Below are positions 33,121-41,525 of a stretch of 48,099 bases of DNA, in pieces. The number at the start of each line of letters is the position of its first letter. Position 1 is the stretch's first letter. A program made the position numbers and the translations under genes. Origin of the DNA: Anaerolineae bacterium (GTDB lineage Bacteria > Chloroflexota > Anaerolineae > Aggregatilineales > Aggregatilineaceae); the NCBI GenBank assembly GCA_023382715.1, contig JAHDWP010000025.1, positions 1 through 48,099 of the forward strand. Direction: 5' to 3'. The notes beneath the pieces were generated by a model. That model was given only the letters and a program-made list of their open reading frames with translations. It was not told where the DNA came from and did no database searches.

Positions 33121-33954
33121 ATGTACCACGCCACAGGATCGTTCAGCGGACTGAAGAACACAGAGATTTTCACCCAGCACTGGCTGCCGGGTGGCGCGTC
33201 GCGCGCGATTGTCCTGATCGCGCACGGCTACGCCGAGCACAGCGGGCGCTATGCGCACGTCGCCGCGCACCTGGTGGCGCACGGATTCGCCGTCTACGCC
33301 CTGGATCACCGGGGGCACGGGCGATCGGGCGGGCCGCGCGTGGCCGTGCGCGACTTCGCCGAGTTCGTCGCCGACCTGCGCACCTACTTCGACGCCATCC
33401 GCGCCGAGCACCCCGCCCTGCCCATCTTTCTCTACGGACACAGCATGGGGTCGCTGATCAGCCTGCTCTTTACGCTGCGCTGGCAGGATGAGCTGGCCGG
33501 GCTGATCACGACCGGCACCGCGTTGCGCCCCGCCGGGGCCAACCCCGTGCTGGCGCCGATCGTGCGCGCGCTGAGCCGGATCGTGCCTTCGGTTGCGCTG
33601 GTGCCGCCCATCGCCGCCGCCGCGATCAGCCGTGATCCCCAGGTCGTCGCGCAGTATCTGGACGATCCGCTGGTGCACCTGGGCAAGATACGCCTGGGGC
33701 TGGCCAGCGCCCTGCTGCACGCCAGCCGGACGTGTACCGAGCGGCTGGGCGATCTGCGCCTGCCCTACCTGGCTCTGCACGGTGGCGCCGATATCATCAC
33801 CTGGCCGGCTGGTGCGGCGATCATCCGCGAGCGTTCCGGCTCGCCCGATACGACCGTCAGGATATTCGACGGGCTGTTCCATGAAGTTCACAACGAGCCG
33901 GAGCAGGCCGAGGTGCTGCGCACCGTGACGGATTGGCTGGACGCACATTTGTGA
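33121..33954 (+). CDS. Alpha/beta hydrolase, monoacylglycerol-lipase-like
   Basis: A 277-residue serine hydrolase. The lipase-type oxyanion motif is IAHGYAEHSGRY, and GHGRSGGPRVAV is the usual lysophospholipase/monoglyceride-lipase string. The nucleophile elbow is GHSMGS. The acid lies in the GGADIITWPAGA region (Asp) and the catalytic His in GLFHEVHNE. The EHSGRY pattern is characteristic of monoacylglycerol lipases and lysophospholipases, so release of fatty acids from monoglycerides is likely. No signal peptide is present. The chosen ATG has GGAAGGA before it. Confidence 0.9.
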   Translation: MYHATGSFSGLKNTEIFTQHWLPGGASRAIVLIAHGYAEHSGRYAHVAAHLVAHGFAVYALDHRGHGRSGGPRVAVRDFAEFVADLRTYFDAIRAEHPALPIFLYGHSMGSLISLLFTLRWQDELAGLITTGTALRPAGANPVLAPIVRALSRIVPSVALVPPIAAAAISRDPQVVAQYLDDPLVHLGKIRLGLASALLHASRTCTERLGDLRLPYLALHGGADIITWPAGAAIIRERSGSPDTTVRIFDGLFHEVHNEPEQAEVLRTVTDWLDAHL

Positions 33955-34012
33955 GGCGCGCCGCCCGCGAGAATCCGGGCACACGCTTCTGCTAGCCTGA
34001 TTCTTAAAGCGG

Positions 34013-34041
34013 TTGACAGGCTGTCCAGGGCGTGGTATACT
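34013..34041 (+). promoter_or_regulatory. Strong sigma70-type promoter of the candidate non-coding RNA
   Basis: TTGACA (34013-34018) and TATACT (34036-34041) are 17 bp apart. This is one of the best promoters in the window. The expected start is about 34048. The next protein gene with certain function is 1.6 kb downstream, beyond a strong terminator. Confidence 0.9.
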
Positions 34042-34047
34042 GACGAG

Positions 34048-34470
34048 GCTCGCGGGAGTCTGCGGGCGGTTCGCCCTGGCAGAGGGTCGCCGGACAAACC
34101 GGCGGCGCGCCCGGCGAAGCAAGAGCATCCGCCCGATGCTCAACGGAACAACAGCGGAAAGGCAAGCGTAATGTTACCCGGCTCGTCTTTGACGACCAGC
34201 GAATTGAACAGCGCGGACGAACCCCCCGGCGATCAACAGCACGCCATCCTGGGGTCTGGTTTCGAACGACCAAGTGTCCAACCGAATTTGCGCTTTGCGC
34301 TGCCGGCTTGCGCTGTTGTGTCCGTCTTTACCAGCGCCGCGTTCAGCGGAATAAGGTCTCACGAGCGTCGTGGGGCGGGGGGCTGCCTATAGGGTAGCTC
34401 GCCGTTCCGAGGCTGCGACCCCTCAACCGGGGCGTGGGACCACCTGAAAAGGTTCCACGCCCCGGTTTTT
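34048..34470 (+). ncRNA. Candidate structured non-coding RNA, about 425 nt, family unknown
   Basis: A near-consensus promoter and a 17-bp terminator bound about 425 nt with clear folding potential. Local hairpins are GGGCG/CGCCC (34064-34076), CGCCGG/CCGGCG (34088-34104), GAGCATC/GATGCTC (34123-34141) and GCTGCC/GGTAGC (34382-34398). The 5' end can pair with the 3' end just before the terminator: 34050-34055 with 34413-34418, possibly extended by 34045-34048 with 34421-34424 if transcription starts a little early. The size and end-pairing recall RNase P RNA or tmRNA. I find none of the conserved RNase P core strings, no tmRNA tag or tRNA-like ends, and no SRP or 6S signature. An internal 73-codon frame (34171-34392, with GGAAAGG before its ATG) has codon use unlike the neighbours and could instead be a small protein. 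Confidence 0.6.
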
Positions 34471-34472
34471 GC
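34421..34472 (+). terminator. Very strong Rho-independent terminator of the candidate RNA
   Basis: A 17-bp stem with one G-U pair (34425-34441 with 34451-34467) and a 9-nt loop is followed by TTTTTGCGTTTG. It is among the strongest hairpins in the window. Confidence 0.93.
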
Positions 34473-34554
34473 GTTTGATCGCCAGGCGACGCACCTGGAG
34501 GGGATCGGCCAACCCTGGCTGACACTGCCTAAGCGCCATAAGGGAGGTGCGAGA

Positions 34555-34701
34555 ATGAGCCGTAGCACTCACCACAGCATCAGGATGATGCGCGTTGCGC
34601 GGTGCCGGGCATTTGCCGGGCAGGTGAGCGCCATTCTTGCCGCCAACCGGCAGATCCGCGCCGGCGCGCGCTGGCTGACGAGTGAGGGAGAGACATGGTA
34701 G
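34555..34701 (+). CDS. Possible small basic protein, 48 residues
   Basis: The ATG is preceded by AAGGGAGGTG, an almost ideal Shine-Dalgarno sequence at good distance, which is why I list it. The product is Arg-rich (MSRSTHHSIRMMRVARCRAF...) and ends LTSEGETW. No homologue is recognised. It starts 85 bp after the terminator of the candidate RNA. Its stop overlaps the start of the next small frame, suggesting translational coupling. Codon use differs somewhat from the neighbours, and the frame could be fortuitous. Confidence 0.4.
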   Translation: MSRSTHHSIRMMRVARCRAFAGQVSAILAANRQIRAGARWLTSEGETW

Positions 34702-34853
34702 GCGAATGCACAGAGTTCTCCGCCAGGCCGTGCGCTGCACGGACCGCCTCGCAGCCGCTCCCCCAGGCAGTGGGTACACTGTTCGGGGGCGGCGGATGCC
34801 ACTCAACCGAACTGACACGTGACGAGCGAAACGGACATCGGCCCCGCCAGTAA
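34695..34853 (+). CDS. Possible small protein, 52 residues
   Basis: The ATG overlaps the end of the previous small frame and is preceded by GAGGGAGAG, again a strong ribosome-binding site. The product contains four cysteines, including CTEFSARPC and GGGGCHSTE, which could bind metal, but no known family is recognised. With the frame before it this would be a two-gene operon of tiny proteins. It could also be non-coding; confidence is low. Confidence 0.35.
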   Translation: MVGECTEFSARPCAARTASQPLPQAVGTLFGGGGCHSTELTRDERNGHRPRQ

Positions 34854-35171
34854 CTGGTAGACACGGGCGCTGCGACAGAGGATACGCGAGACAGTAGAGG
34901 AAACGTCGCCCGCCTGAAAGAACACAGAGGGGCTTTACCAAGCTGAGATCAACGACTGCCGCAGAGAGTCTGGCGGTCTGGGTGGGAAGCCGTGTGCGGA
35001 CAATGGGTGTTGGCTCCTTCCCACACAGGCCGCCCCTCCTGCGGCATAAGGTGCGCGGCCCATGAGCCGCCCGCCTGCGTTCATCGTCCGGCAGGTCGCC
35101 TTCGCGCCCTGGAGTGAGGAGAGCGGGCAAATGGGGAGTACGGGCTGGAGCTAAACGTTCTCATTGATATT
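34854..35171. other. Stretch without a recognisable gene
   Basis: One inverted pair, GTGGGAAG (about 34980) with CTTCCCAC (about 35021), could form a stem-loop. A 30-codon frame (35062-35154) exists but nothing supports it. I see no promoter of good quality. Confidence 0.5.
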
Positions 35172-35351
35172 ATGGAATTCGCTTTGGTGGGGGTGCTCGG
35201 TTTCATGCCGCTCAGCGTCATCCATTGGTCGCACCGGCAGCGGCGCAAACGTGACGTGCCCCCCTTACCTCGCCCATTCTGGCGGGCAGCCGTCACGACA
35301 AAACTGACTTTGCTCGTCGCCGCGATGACTAGCTGGCTGGCGGAGTTGTAG
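35172..35351 (+). CDS. Possible small membrane protein, 59 residues
   Basis: The frame starts MEFALVGVLGFMPLSVIHW, a likely transmembrane helix. A positive loop (SHRQRRKRD) and a second hydrophobic segment near the end (TKLTLLVAAMTSWLAEL) follow. That pattern, two helices joined by a basic loop, is plausible for a small membrane protein with both ends outside. The ribosome-binding site is weak and no family is recognised. Confidence 0.4.
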   Translation: MEFALVGVLGFMPLSVIHWSHRQRRKRDVPPLPRPFWRAAVTTKLTLLVAAMTSWLAEL

Positions 35352-35359
35352 GGGGCGCT

Positions 35360-35535
35360 TGGCCGGGCGCTGCAGAGCAGCGCCCACTGTAGGGTTCTGC
35401 TACGGAATCCGGCCATAGGGTTTTACCATTTGTCAGTGGCAACACGGGCGACCGTGTTGCGCCAGAAGCCGGTTGACCTCACCCCCGGCCCCCTCTCCAC
35501 ACGCAGAGAGGGGAATGAGGGGTGAGGTAAATCCG
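35360..35535. repeat. Cluster of three hairpins, the last a copy of the modular repeat
   Basis: Hairpin one is GGGCGCTGC-AGA-GCAGCGCCC (35365-35385, 9 bp). Hairpin two is GCAACACGG with CCGTGTTGC (35439-35460, 9 bp). The third begins GGTTGACCTCACCCCCGG at 35471 and ends GAGGGGTGAGGTAAA at about 35531. Its ends match those of the elements at 20819 and 47970, with a shorter interior. Confidence 0.8.
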
Positions 35536-35658
35536 CCCACTTCCCGCGCCGACTCGGTAACCCTACAGCGGGGGACACCGGGCAGCGCCCCTACGCGCGA
35601 CGCAGAGACGCCTTGCCAGGCGCCCTTTCTCCGCACGCCATAACCGCACGAGGCACTC

Positions 35659-37128
35659 ATGGACGCCAGCACGATTCTGCAACTGGGCTACCCGTCGGGC
35701 AAAGCCGTCGGGCTGGCCCTGCGCGCCTATGACGCGGCCCTGGCCCAGGGCACGCCCGAAGCTGACGCGCTGGACGACCTGGCCGGCGTGCTGGCCGCGC
35801 CGGAAGATTTTGCGGACGATCCGCTCTACGGCGCGCTGGCCGCGGCACTGATCGCCGCTCAGCGCCGCGACGCGGAGTCCGCTGGCGGTTACGATCTGGG
35901 CAGCGCCGCCCCCTACCGCGTGTGGGGCGCGCAGGCTATTGAGGCGGGCGCGCTGGATCAGATGAAGCGCGCCGTGCGCCTGCCCGTCGCCGTCAAGGGC
36001 GCGCTGATGCCGGACGCCCACCAGGGCTACGGTCTGCCCATCGGCGGCGTGCTGGCCACCGACAACAGCGTCATCCCCTACGCGGTCGGCGTGGACATCG
36101 CCTGCCGCATGCGCATGACCATCTTCAACGCCTCTCCGCAGATTCTCGACCAGCGGCGCGAGCGCTTCCGCACAGTGCTGGAGGAACAGACTGTCTTCAG
36201 CGCGGGCGGTGAGTGGAATCCCCCGCGCCAGCACGAGGTGCTGGACGACCCGGCCTGGGACGAGCACCCGGCCGCCCGCCGCTTCCGCGACGTGGCCTGG
36301 CGGCAGCTTGGCACCAGCGGCTCTGGCAACCATTTCGTCGAGTTCGGCGCGCTGACCGTGCACGCGGCCATTGACTCGCCGCTGGGCCGCATTCCGCCGG
36401 GCACGTACCTGGCCCTGCTCAGTCACAGCGGCAGCCGCCGCTTCGGCTACGAGATGGCCGAGCATTACACGAAGGTGGCGATGAGCCTGCGCGCCGCCCT
36501 GCCCAAAGATTTCCGCCACCTGGCCTGGCTAGGCCTGGACGAGGAAGCGGGCGCGGAATACTGGGCGGCCATGACCCTGGCCGGACGGTACGCCAGCGCC
36601 AACCACGCCGTCATCCACCGCCAGATCGTGGACGCGCTGCGCATCCCGGTGCTGGGCGGCATCGAGAATCACCACAACTTCGCCTGGAAGGAAGTGGTAG
36701 ACGGCCAGGAAGTGATCGTCCACCGCAAGGGCGCGACACCCGCCGGCAAGGACGTGCTGGGCGTCATCCCCGGCAGCATGAGCGCGCCCGGCTTCATCGT
36801 GCGCGGCCTGGGCAACCCGGATTCGCTGTCCAGCGCAGCGCACGGCGCGGGCCGCCGCATGAGCCGCAAGGAAGCCTTCAGCCGCTTCGACTGGGAGGGC
36901 GTGACGCGGGCGCTGACCGCGCAGGGGGTCGAGCTGATCTCCGGCGGGCTGGACGAAGCGCCCGACGCCTACAAGGACATCCGCCAGGTGATGGCCGACC
37001 AGGCCGACCTGGTGGTGGCGCTGGCCGAGTTCCAGCCGCGCCTGGTCAAGATGGACCCGGCGGGCAGGCCGCGCTACGGCGGCGGAGGCGGCAGGAAGGG
37101 TAAGAAGAAGGGGCGCAGGCGGCGGTAG
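35659..37128 (+). CDS. rtcB: RtcB-family RNA ligase
   Basis: A 489-residue GTP- and manganese-dependent RNA ligase of the RtcB fold, which joins 2',3'-cyclic-phosphate and 5'-OH RNA ends. Active-site features are visible: PDAHQGYGLPIGGVLA, GVDIACRMR with the metal-binding Cys149, SGNHFVEFG, LSHSGSRRFGYEMA, and HRKGATPAGKDV containing His355, the expected guanylylation site. IPGSMSAPGFIVRG and AAHGAGRRMSRKEA are further RtcB motifs. The sequence belongs to a longer, divergent branch rather than canonical E. coli RtcB, and ends in a basic GRKGKKKGRRRR tail that may bind RNA. A strong terminator follows, so it is the last gene of its unit. RNA repair is the likely role. Confidence 0.93.
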   Translation: MDASTILQLGYPSGKAVGLALRAYDAALAQGTPEADALDDLAGVLAAPEDFADDPLYGALAAALIAAQRRDAESAGGYDLGSAAPYRVWGAQAIEAGALDQMKRAVRLPVAVKGALMPDAHQGYGLPIGGVLATDNSVIPYAVGVDIACRMRMTIFNASPQILDQRRERFRTVLEEQTVFSAGGEWNPPRQHEVLDDPAWDEHPAARRFRDVAWRQLGTSGSGNHFVEFGALTVHAAIDSPLGRIPPGTYLALLSHSGSRRFGYEMAEHYTKVAMSLRAALPKDFRHLAWLGLDEEAGAEYWAAMTLAGRYASANHAVIHRQIVDALRIPVLGGIENHHNFAWKEVVDGQEVIVHRKGATPAGKDVLGVIPGSMSAPGFIVRGLGNPDSLSSAAHGAGRRMSRKEAFSRFDWEGVTRALTAQGVELISGGLDEAPDAYKDIRQVMADQADLVVALAEFQPRLVKMDPAGRPRYGGGGGRKGKKKGRRRR

Positions 37129-37162
37129 GCGCGCCCGACCGGGTTGGCACGTTGCAGATACA

Positions 37163-37200
37163 GACTTCCGAAGTTTTCGGAAACTTCGGAAGTCTTTTGT
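37163..37200 (+). terminator. Strong terminator after rtcB, with recurring ACTTCCGAAGT arms
   Basis: A 14-bp perfect stem (37163-37176 with 37181-37194) with a 4-nt loop, followed by TTTTGTT. The arm sequence GACTTCCGAAGT recurs in the hairpin at 41593-41625, so this is a dispersed terminator-like repeat. Confidence 0.93.
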
Positions 37201-37361
37201 TGCAGACCGCCCGCCTCGCCGCGCAAACGCCCAGCGGACGTAGGCCAGCGGCATAGCGGGCGCGCCGCTGAGCGTGTTAGAATCGGGGCGAGTGTGGGCC
37301 GCGCTGCATCCTGACGCCCGGCTCACTGCTCCCGACTCCTGACTCACAAGAGCGACACGCC

Positions 37362-40300
37362 ATGAGCTATCCGCCGCAGCAGCCCTATCCACCCTACCAG
37401 ACCCCTCCGCCTCCGCAGGGGCCGCCGCCGCAGCATCGGCGCGGCAAGCGCGGCAGGCGGCAGCGACGGCCCGCCACGCCCTCGCCGGGCTACGCTATGC
37501 CGCCAGTGATGCCCGGCCAGCCGCCCTACGGCAGCCCGAATCGCGCTCGCCGGCGGCGGCGCGGGATCGCGCTGGGGCCGGGGATCATCCTGGGGTGCGT
37601 GGGCATCGTCGGCGTGCTGATGCTGGCCGGGATGCTCACCCTGTTCCTGGTCTATAACCACTACAGCAACCGGCTCGAAGACGAGATTGACCGGCTGGAA
37701 GAGCTAACCAGCTACCAGTCATTCGAGACGACGGTCATCTACGACGGCGAGGGCGGCGAGCTGTACCAGGTCATCGGCGAGGGGCGTCGCACGCGCATCT
37801 CGCTCGACCAGATTCCCCAGCACATGATCGAGGCGACCATCGCCATCGAGGACGACACCTTCTACGAGAACCGGGGGGTTGATCTCCCCAGCATCGCCCG
37901 CGCAGCCTGGCAATATGTGCGCTACGGCTACATCGTCTCCGGCGGCAGCACGATCACCCAGCAACTCATCCGCAACGTGCTCTTCACCGACGAATACAAG
38001 TACGAACTGTCGCTCAACCGCAAGATGGACGAGGCGCTGCTGGCCGTGATCCTCACCCAGTGCATGAGCAAGGACGAGATTCTGGAGCTATACCTCAACG
38101 AGATTCCCTACGGCAACCTGGCCTATGGCGTCGAGGCGGCGGCGCAGACCTATTTCGGCAAGCCCGCCTCTGCCCTGACGCTCGGCGAGGCGGCGCTGCT
38201 GGCCAGCCTGCCCCAGGCCCCGGCAGAGCTTGACCCGCTCAACCCCGACGCCAACGTGCAGCGGCGGGTGATGGAGCGCCGCCGCCTGGTGCTCGATCGC
38301 ATGGTCGAAGAGAACTACATCTCGCGCCAGGAGGCCAACGCCGCCTTCGCCGAGCCGCTCAACTTCGTCAGCCCGGACATCGCCCTGGACTCCGCGCCCC
38401 ACTTTGTGGTCTACGTGCAAAGCCAGCTCGCCAGCCTGCCCGACCGCGTGCCGGCGCTCAACGCCGACCTCTTTCGCCGCGAGCTGGCGCGCGGTGGCCT
38501 GCAGGTCTACACCACCGTCAACATGGACATCCAGCGCCTGGCGGAGAGCATCGCCAGCACCCAGGTGGCCCAGCTCAAAGCGGCGCACAACATGAACAAC
38601 GCCGCCGTCGTGGTCATCCGCCCGGACACGGGCGAGATTCTGGCGATGGTCGGCAGCGTGGACTTCGACGACGAAAGCATTGACGGCCAGGTGAACGTCA
38701 CGACCGCGCGGAGGCAGCCGGGCAGCGCCATGAAGCCCTTCACCTATGCCGCTGCCTTCGAGCACGGCTGGAACGCGGCGACCGTCATCTGGGACGTGGA
38801 GACGCGCATTCCCATCCCTGGCCAGCCGGACTACGTGCCCGTCAACTACGACCGCGCCTATCACGGGCCGGTGCGCTTGCGCGAGGCGCTGGCCAACTCG
38901 TACAACATCCCCGCCGTGCAGACACTGCGCCAGGTGGGGGTCGAATACCTGATCTGGCTGCTCAACCGCGTCGGCGTGACCAGCCTCTCCAGCGAGCCGG
39001 GGCGCTACGGCCTGTCGCTGACGCTGGGCGGCGGAGAAGTGTCGCCGCTGGAGCTGACCACCGCCTTCGCCACGCTGGCCAACGGCGGCGTCTACGTGCC
39101 GACCCAGGCCATCGCCTGCGTGACCAATTCCAGCGGCGAGATCCTGTACGAGTACCAGCGGCGCTGCCCGTCTGATGCCCGCCTGACGGACCGCTCGGTG
39201 AGCGTCCTGATCGAGGGGCAGCAGGTGCTCGACCCGCGCATCGCCTTCATCATCAGCCACATCCTGGCCGACAACGACGCGCGCACCCCGGCGATGGGCG
39301 CGCGCAGCCCGCTCTACACGCCGGGCATCCCTACCTCGGTCAAGACGGGCACGACCAACGACTTCCGCGACAACTGGACGGTCGGCTTCACGCGCAACAT
39401 CGCCGTGGGCGTGTGGGCCGGCAACACCGACAACGCGGAGATGTTCAACATCTCCGGGCTGGACGGCGCGGCCCCGATCTGGGGCGGGGTGATGACCGGC
39501 ATCTACAACACGCCGGGCCTGCTCGATCAGCTAGGGTCGCGCTCCCCCGACGACGCGCATCTCCAGCCGCCCGGCGGCGTGCAGCAGCGGCAGATCTGCA
39601 ACATTTCGCGCACAGCCCTGCATGACCCGGCCACGACCTGCCAGCCGGGCATCTTCGAGTGGTTCCTGGACGGCCCGGCAGCCATCCCCGACGTAAGCGG
39701 CAACCTGGTGGCGCCCGCGCCGACCAGCCCGCCGCCCGTTTCGGCCAACGGCCCGCAGCCGGTCGAGGTGGAGCCGGGGCTGATCCGTGTGCACGTCTTC
39801 CCGGTGGAGACCAACCTGGCCAACGCCATCGCCGCCGCCGACTCGTCGGGCAAGACGGTGCCGCCGCGCTACTGCCAGGTGCCCATCGAGATCGCCGGCG
39901 CTATCCCCGGCGTCAGCGAGCAGTTGTTCATCGTCGCGCCGCCCGTGCCAGAGGACGCCTTCTACGCGCGGCTGTGGGCGCAATCCAACGGCGTGGCCAT
40001 CCTGCCGCAGTACGCCTGCAACGAGCAGATGCTCACCGCCGGGCCGCCCCAGGCCAGCGGCGGCGCGCCCGGCGTGACCGCCTACATCAGCGCGCCCGTG
40101 CCAGGGCAGACCTATCCCGCCGGGCAGCAGATTGACATCATCGGCACGGCGGCCTTCAGCCCCGGCGCGGCCCTGTTCTACAAGGTCGAGATTCGCGGTG
40201 GGCCGTTCGGCGACTGGACGACGCTGGGCGACGTGAACAACTGGCGCAACCGCAACGGCGTCAGCGATGGCGTGCTGGAGAGCATCATGAGCGGGGGGGT

Positions 40301-40391
40301 GCCGCCGGGCGGCTACCAGGTGCAGCTGGTCATCGTCGGCCCGGACGGCAACATCCTGACCACCGCCGGATCGTCGTTCAACGTGGGATGA
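37362..40391 (+). CDS. Class A penicillin-binding protein (PBP1A type)
   Basis: A 1009-residue bifunctional peptidoglycan synthase. A proline-rich cytoplasmic tail and one transmembrane helix (about residues 70-93) come first. The GT51 glycosyltransferase domain has its catalytic Glu163 in IAIEDDTFYENRGVD and GGSTITQQLIRN. The transpeptidase domain carries Ser455 in PGSAMKPF (SxxK), the SYN motif in ANSYNIPAV, and KTGT at Lys661. After about residue 770 a Pro/Ser linker leads to a C-terminal extension. It ends in an Ig-like beta domain (ISAPVPGQTYPAGQQIDIIGTAAFS ... GGYQVQLVIVGPDGN) like the one on the J-domain protein. A TAGAAT lies about 85 bp upstream as a possible -10 box. It builds and cross-links the cell wall outside the membrane. 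Confidence 0.95.
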   Translation: MSYPPQQPYPPYQTPPPPQGPPPQHRRGKRGRRQRRPATPSPGYAMPPVMPGQPPYGSPNRARRRRRGIALGPGIILGCVGIVGVLMLAGMLTLFLVYNHYSNRLEDEIDRLEELTSYQSFETTVIYDGEGGELYQVIGEGRRTRISLDQIPQHMIEATIAIEDDTFYENRGVDLPSIARAAWQYVRYGYIVSGGSTITQQLIRNVLFTDEYKYELSLNRKMDEALLAVILTQCMSKDEILELYLNEIPYGNLAYGVEAAAQTYFGKPASALTLGEAALLASLPQAPAELDPLNPDANVQRRVMERRRLVLDRMVEENYISRQEANAAFAEPLNFVSPDIALDSAPHFVVYVQSQLASLPDRVPALNADLFRRELARGGLQVYTTVNMDIQRLAESIASTQVAQLKAAHNMNNAAVVVIRPDTGEILAMVGSVDFDDESIDGQVNVTTARRQPGSAMKPFTYAAAFEHGWNAATVIWDVETRIPIPGQPDYVPVNYDRAYHGPVRLREALANSYNIPAVQTLRQVGVEYLIWLLNRVGVTSLSSEPGRYGLSLTLGGGEVSPLELTTAFATLANGGVYVPTQAIACVTNSSGEILYEYQRRCPSDARLTDRSVSVLIEGQQVLDPRIAFIISHILADNDARTPAMGARSPLYTPGIPTSVKTGTTNDFRDNWTVGFTRNIAVGVWAGNTDNAEMFNISGLDGAAPIWGGVMTGIYNTPGLLDQLGSRSPDDAHLQPPGGVQQRQICNISRTALHDPATTCQPGIFEWFLDGPAAIPDVSGNLVAPAPTSPPPVSANGPQPVEVEPGLIRVHVFPVETNLANAIAAADSSGKTVPPRYCQVPIEIAGAIPGVSEQLFIVAPPVPEDAFYARLWAQSNGVAILPQYACNEQMLTAGPPQASGGAPGVTAYISAPVPGQTYPAGQQIDIIGTAAFSPGAALFYKVEIRGGPFGDWTTLGDVNNWRNRNGVSDGVLESIMSGGVPPGGYQVQLVIVGPDGNILTTAGSSFNVG

Positions 40392-40598
40392 CCTGCCAAT
40401 GCCAGAGGGGCAGCAATGGCCAATACCCATTGACCATGAACGGCTAACGGTCTTCTGCCAGCGGAACCACATCCGGCGACTGGGGTTCTTCGGCAGGATG
40501 TGCTCAGGGAGACGGAGTCCGTGTATGCGCGCGGATGATTCGGATTCGCCTGCCACGCTAAGCAACAGAGCGGCTGAATTTGGGAAACGGGGGTACCG

Positions 40599-41525
40599 AT
40601 AACCGACTGGGCATTTGATGAACGGAAAACGCAACAACGCCATCAGGAACTGCGCCAGTATTATCGTGAGCAAAGACTGAACGCCGATAGTTTTGACTGT
40701 AAGCACTGGGCCGAATGTTCTGATTCAGCAAAATCGCGTTCGCAAGAGCTGGTGTGCCAATATCGTGGAGGGACTGCTGGACTATGTCCGTTCTATGATG
40801 TGCGGTATCAAGGAAGAGAAATACGGGTACTCGTCATAGGCAAGGAGGAGTCCTATGATTGTGAAAAACCCTTCAGGACTTCCTCCAATTTCGATGAGCG
40901 CTCCCGGAATTGTCTCACTACTATCTATTCCCAGTCCAGAACTTTCCACATCAAAGGGACACTCTTGACTCTTCAGCGGATATTTGGGATCGAGTCGGAG
41001 TACGTTTATGCGAGCTATGCGCTCAGTAATCTACTGAGATGTGCTTTCCAGCGGCGCAGTACTGCGAAGAACACATCGGACTTGCAGGACACACCGACTA
41101 TGCGGCAGAACTGCATGGCATATCTTGTTGACGAAATCAGAATCCTCGAACCAACACTGATTATCGCTCAAGGTTCATGGGCGGTTGACTCCAAGAGGTC
41201 TTTCATATCCCAACTAGAGAAGGGCTTCGGCCATGCGACATGCATCATGAAAAACCGGAACCAAAAATACGGACTGTATGAATTCTCCGAGTTCATGTGT
41301 ATTACAAGCCACCACCCGGCCCGGTTCGGCAATTGGCTAACAAACCTAGCTCCCGACTCGCTGTGGCCAATGATTGATCGCTTGAAGTCAACAGGTTTTC
41401 TGCCTACGATTTCTGCAAAAGAGGCCGAAGAGGCTAAAGAAGGATATGAACGGGTGGTAAAGCCACGGGTTGATGAGATGGCTGAAAGACGGCAATCTGA
41501 TCGGCCTCTTCCCGGCATACTTTAG
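40599..41525 (+). CDS. Divergent uracil-DNA-glycosylase-like protein, probably transferred
   Basis: The frame resembles the uracil-DNA glycosylase superfamily: IRVLVIGKEES at the motif-A position, a hydrophobic strand LEPTLIIAQGSWA, and ITSHHPARFGN at the HPS-like motif. Excision of damaged bases is possible but unproven. The first normal start codon is a GTG at 40752, giving 257 residues. The same frame is open back to 40578 and encodes a plausible N-terminus (DWAFDERK..., CKHWAEC, LVC, LCPFYD) with four cysteines that could bind a metal or Fe-S cluster. No ATG, GTG or TTG is found there. An ATA at 40599, after GGGGG, would give about 308 residues. GC content and codon use are clearly lower than in neighbours, which suggests horizontal transfer. 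The region 40392-40577 holds no gene. Confidence 0.6.
   Translation: MTDWAFDERKTQQRHQELRQYYREQRLNADSFDCKHWAECSDSAKSRSQELVCQYRGGTAGLCPFYDVRYQGREIRVLVIGKEESYDCEKPFRTSSNFDERSRNCLTTIYSQSRTFHIKGTLLTLQRIFGIESEYVYASYALSNLLRCAFQRRSTAKNTSDLQDTPTMRQNCMAYLVDEIRILEPTLIIAQGSWAVDSKRSFISQLEKGFGHATCIMKNRNQKYGLYEFSEFMCITSHHPARFGNWLTNLAPDSLWPMIDRLKSTGFLPTISAKEAEEAKEGYERVVKPRVDEMAERRQSDRPLPGIL

Noticed and set aside
34004-34273. Minus-strand open frames across the candidate RNA region
   Set aside because: They cross the promoter and run against the direction set by both promoter and terminator; no ribosome-binding site or motif is seen.
34048-34470. Candidate RNA as RNase P RNA, tmRNA, SRP RNA or 6S RNA
   Set aside because: Size suits the first two, but there is no GGAAAGTCC-type or ACAGA-type RNase P core, no tmRNA tag or tRNA-like terminal arms with CCA, no GGAAG-tetraloop SRP helix, and it is too long for 6S RNA. 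I therefore left the family open.
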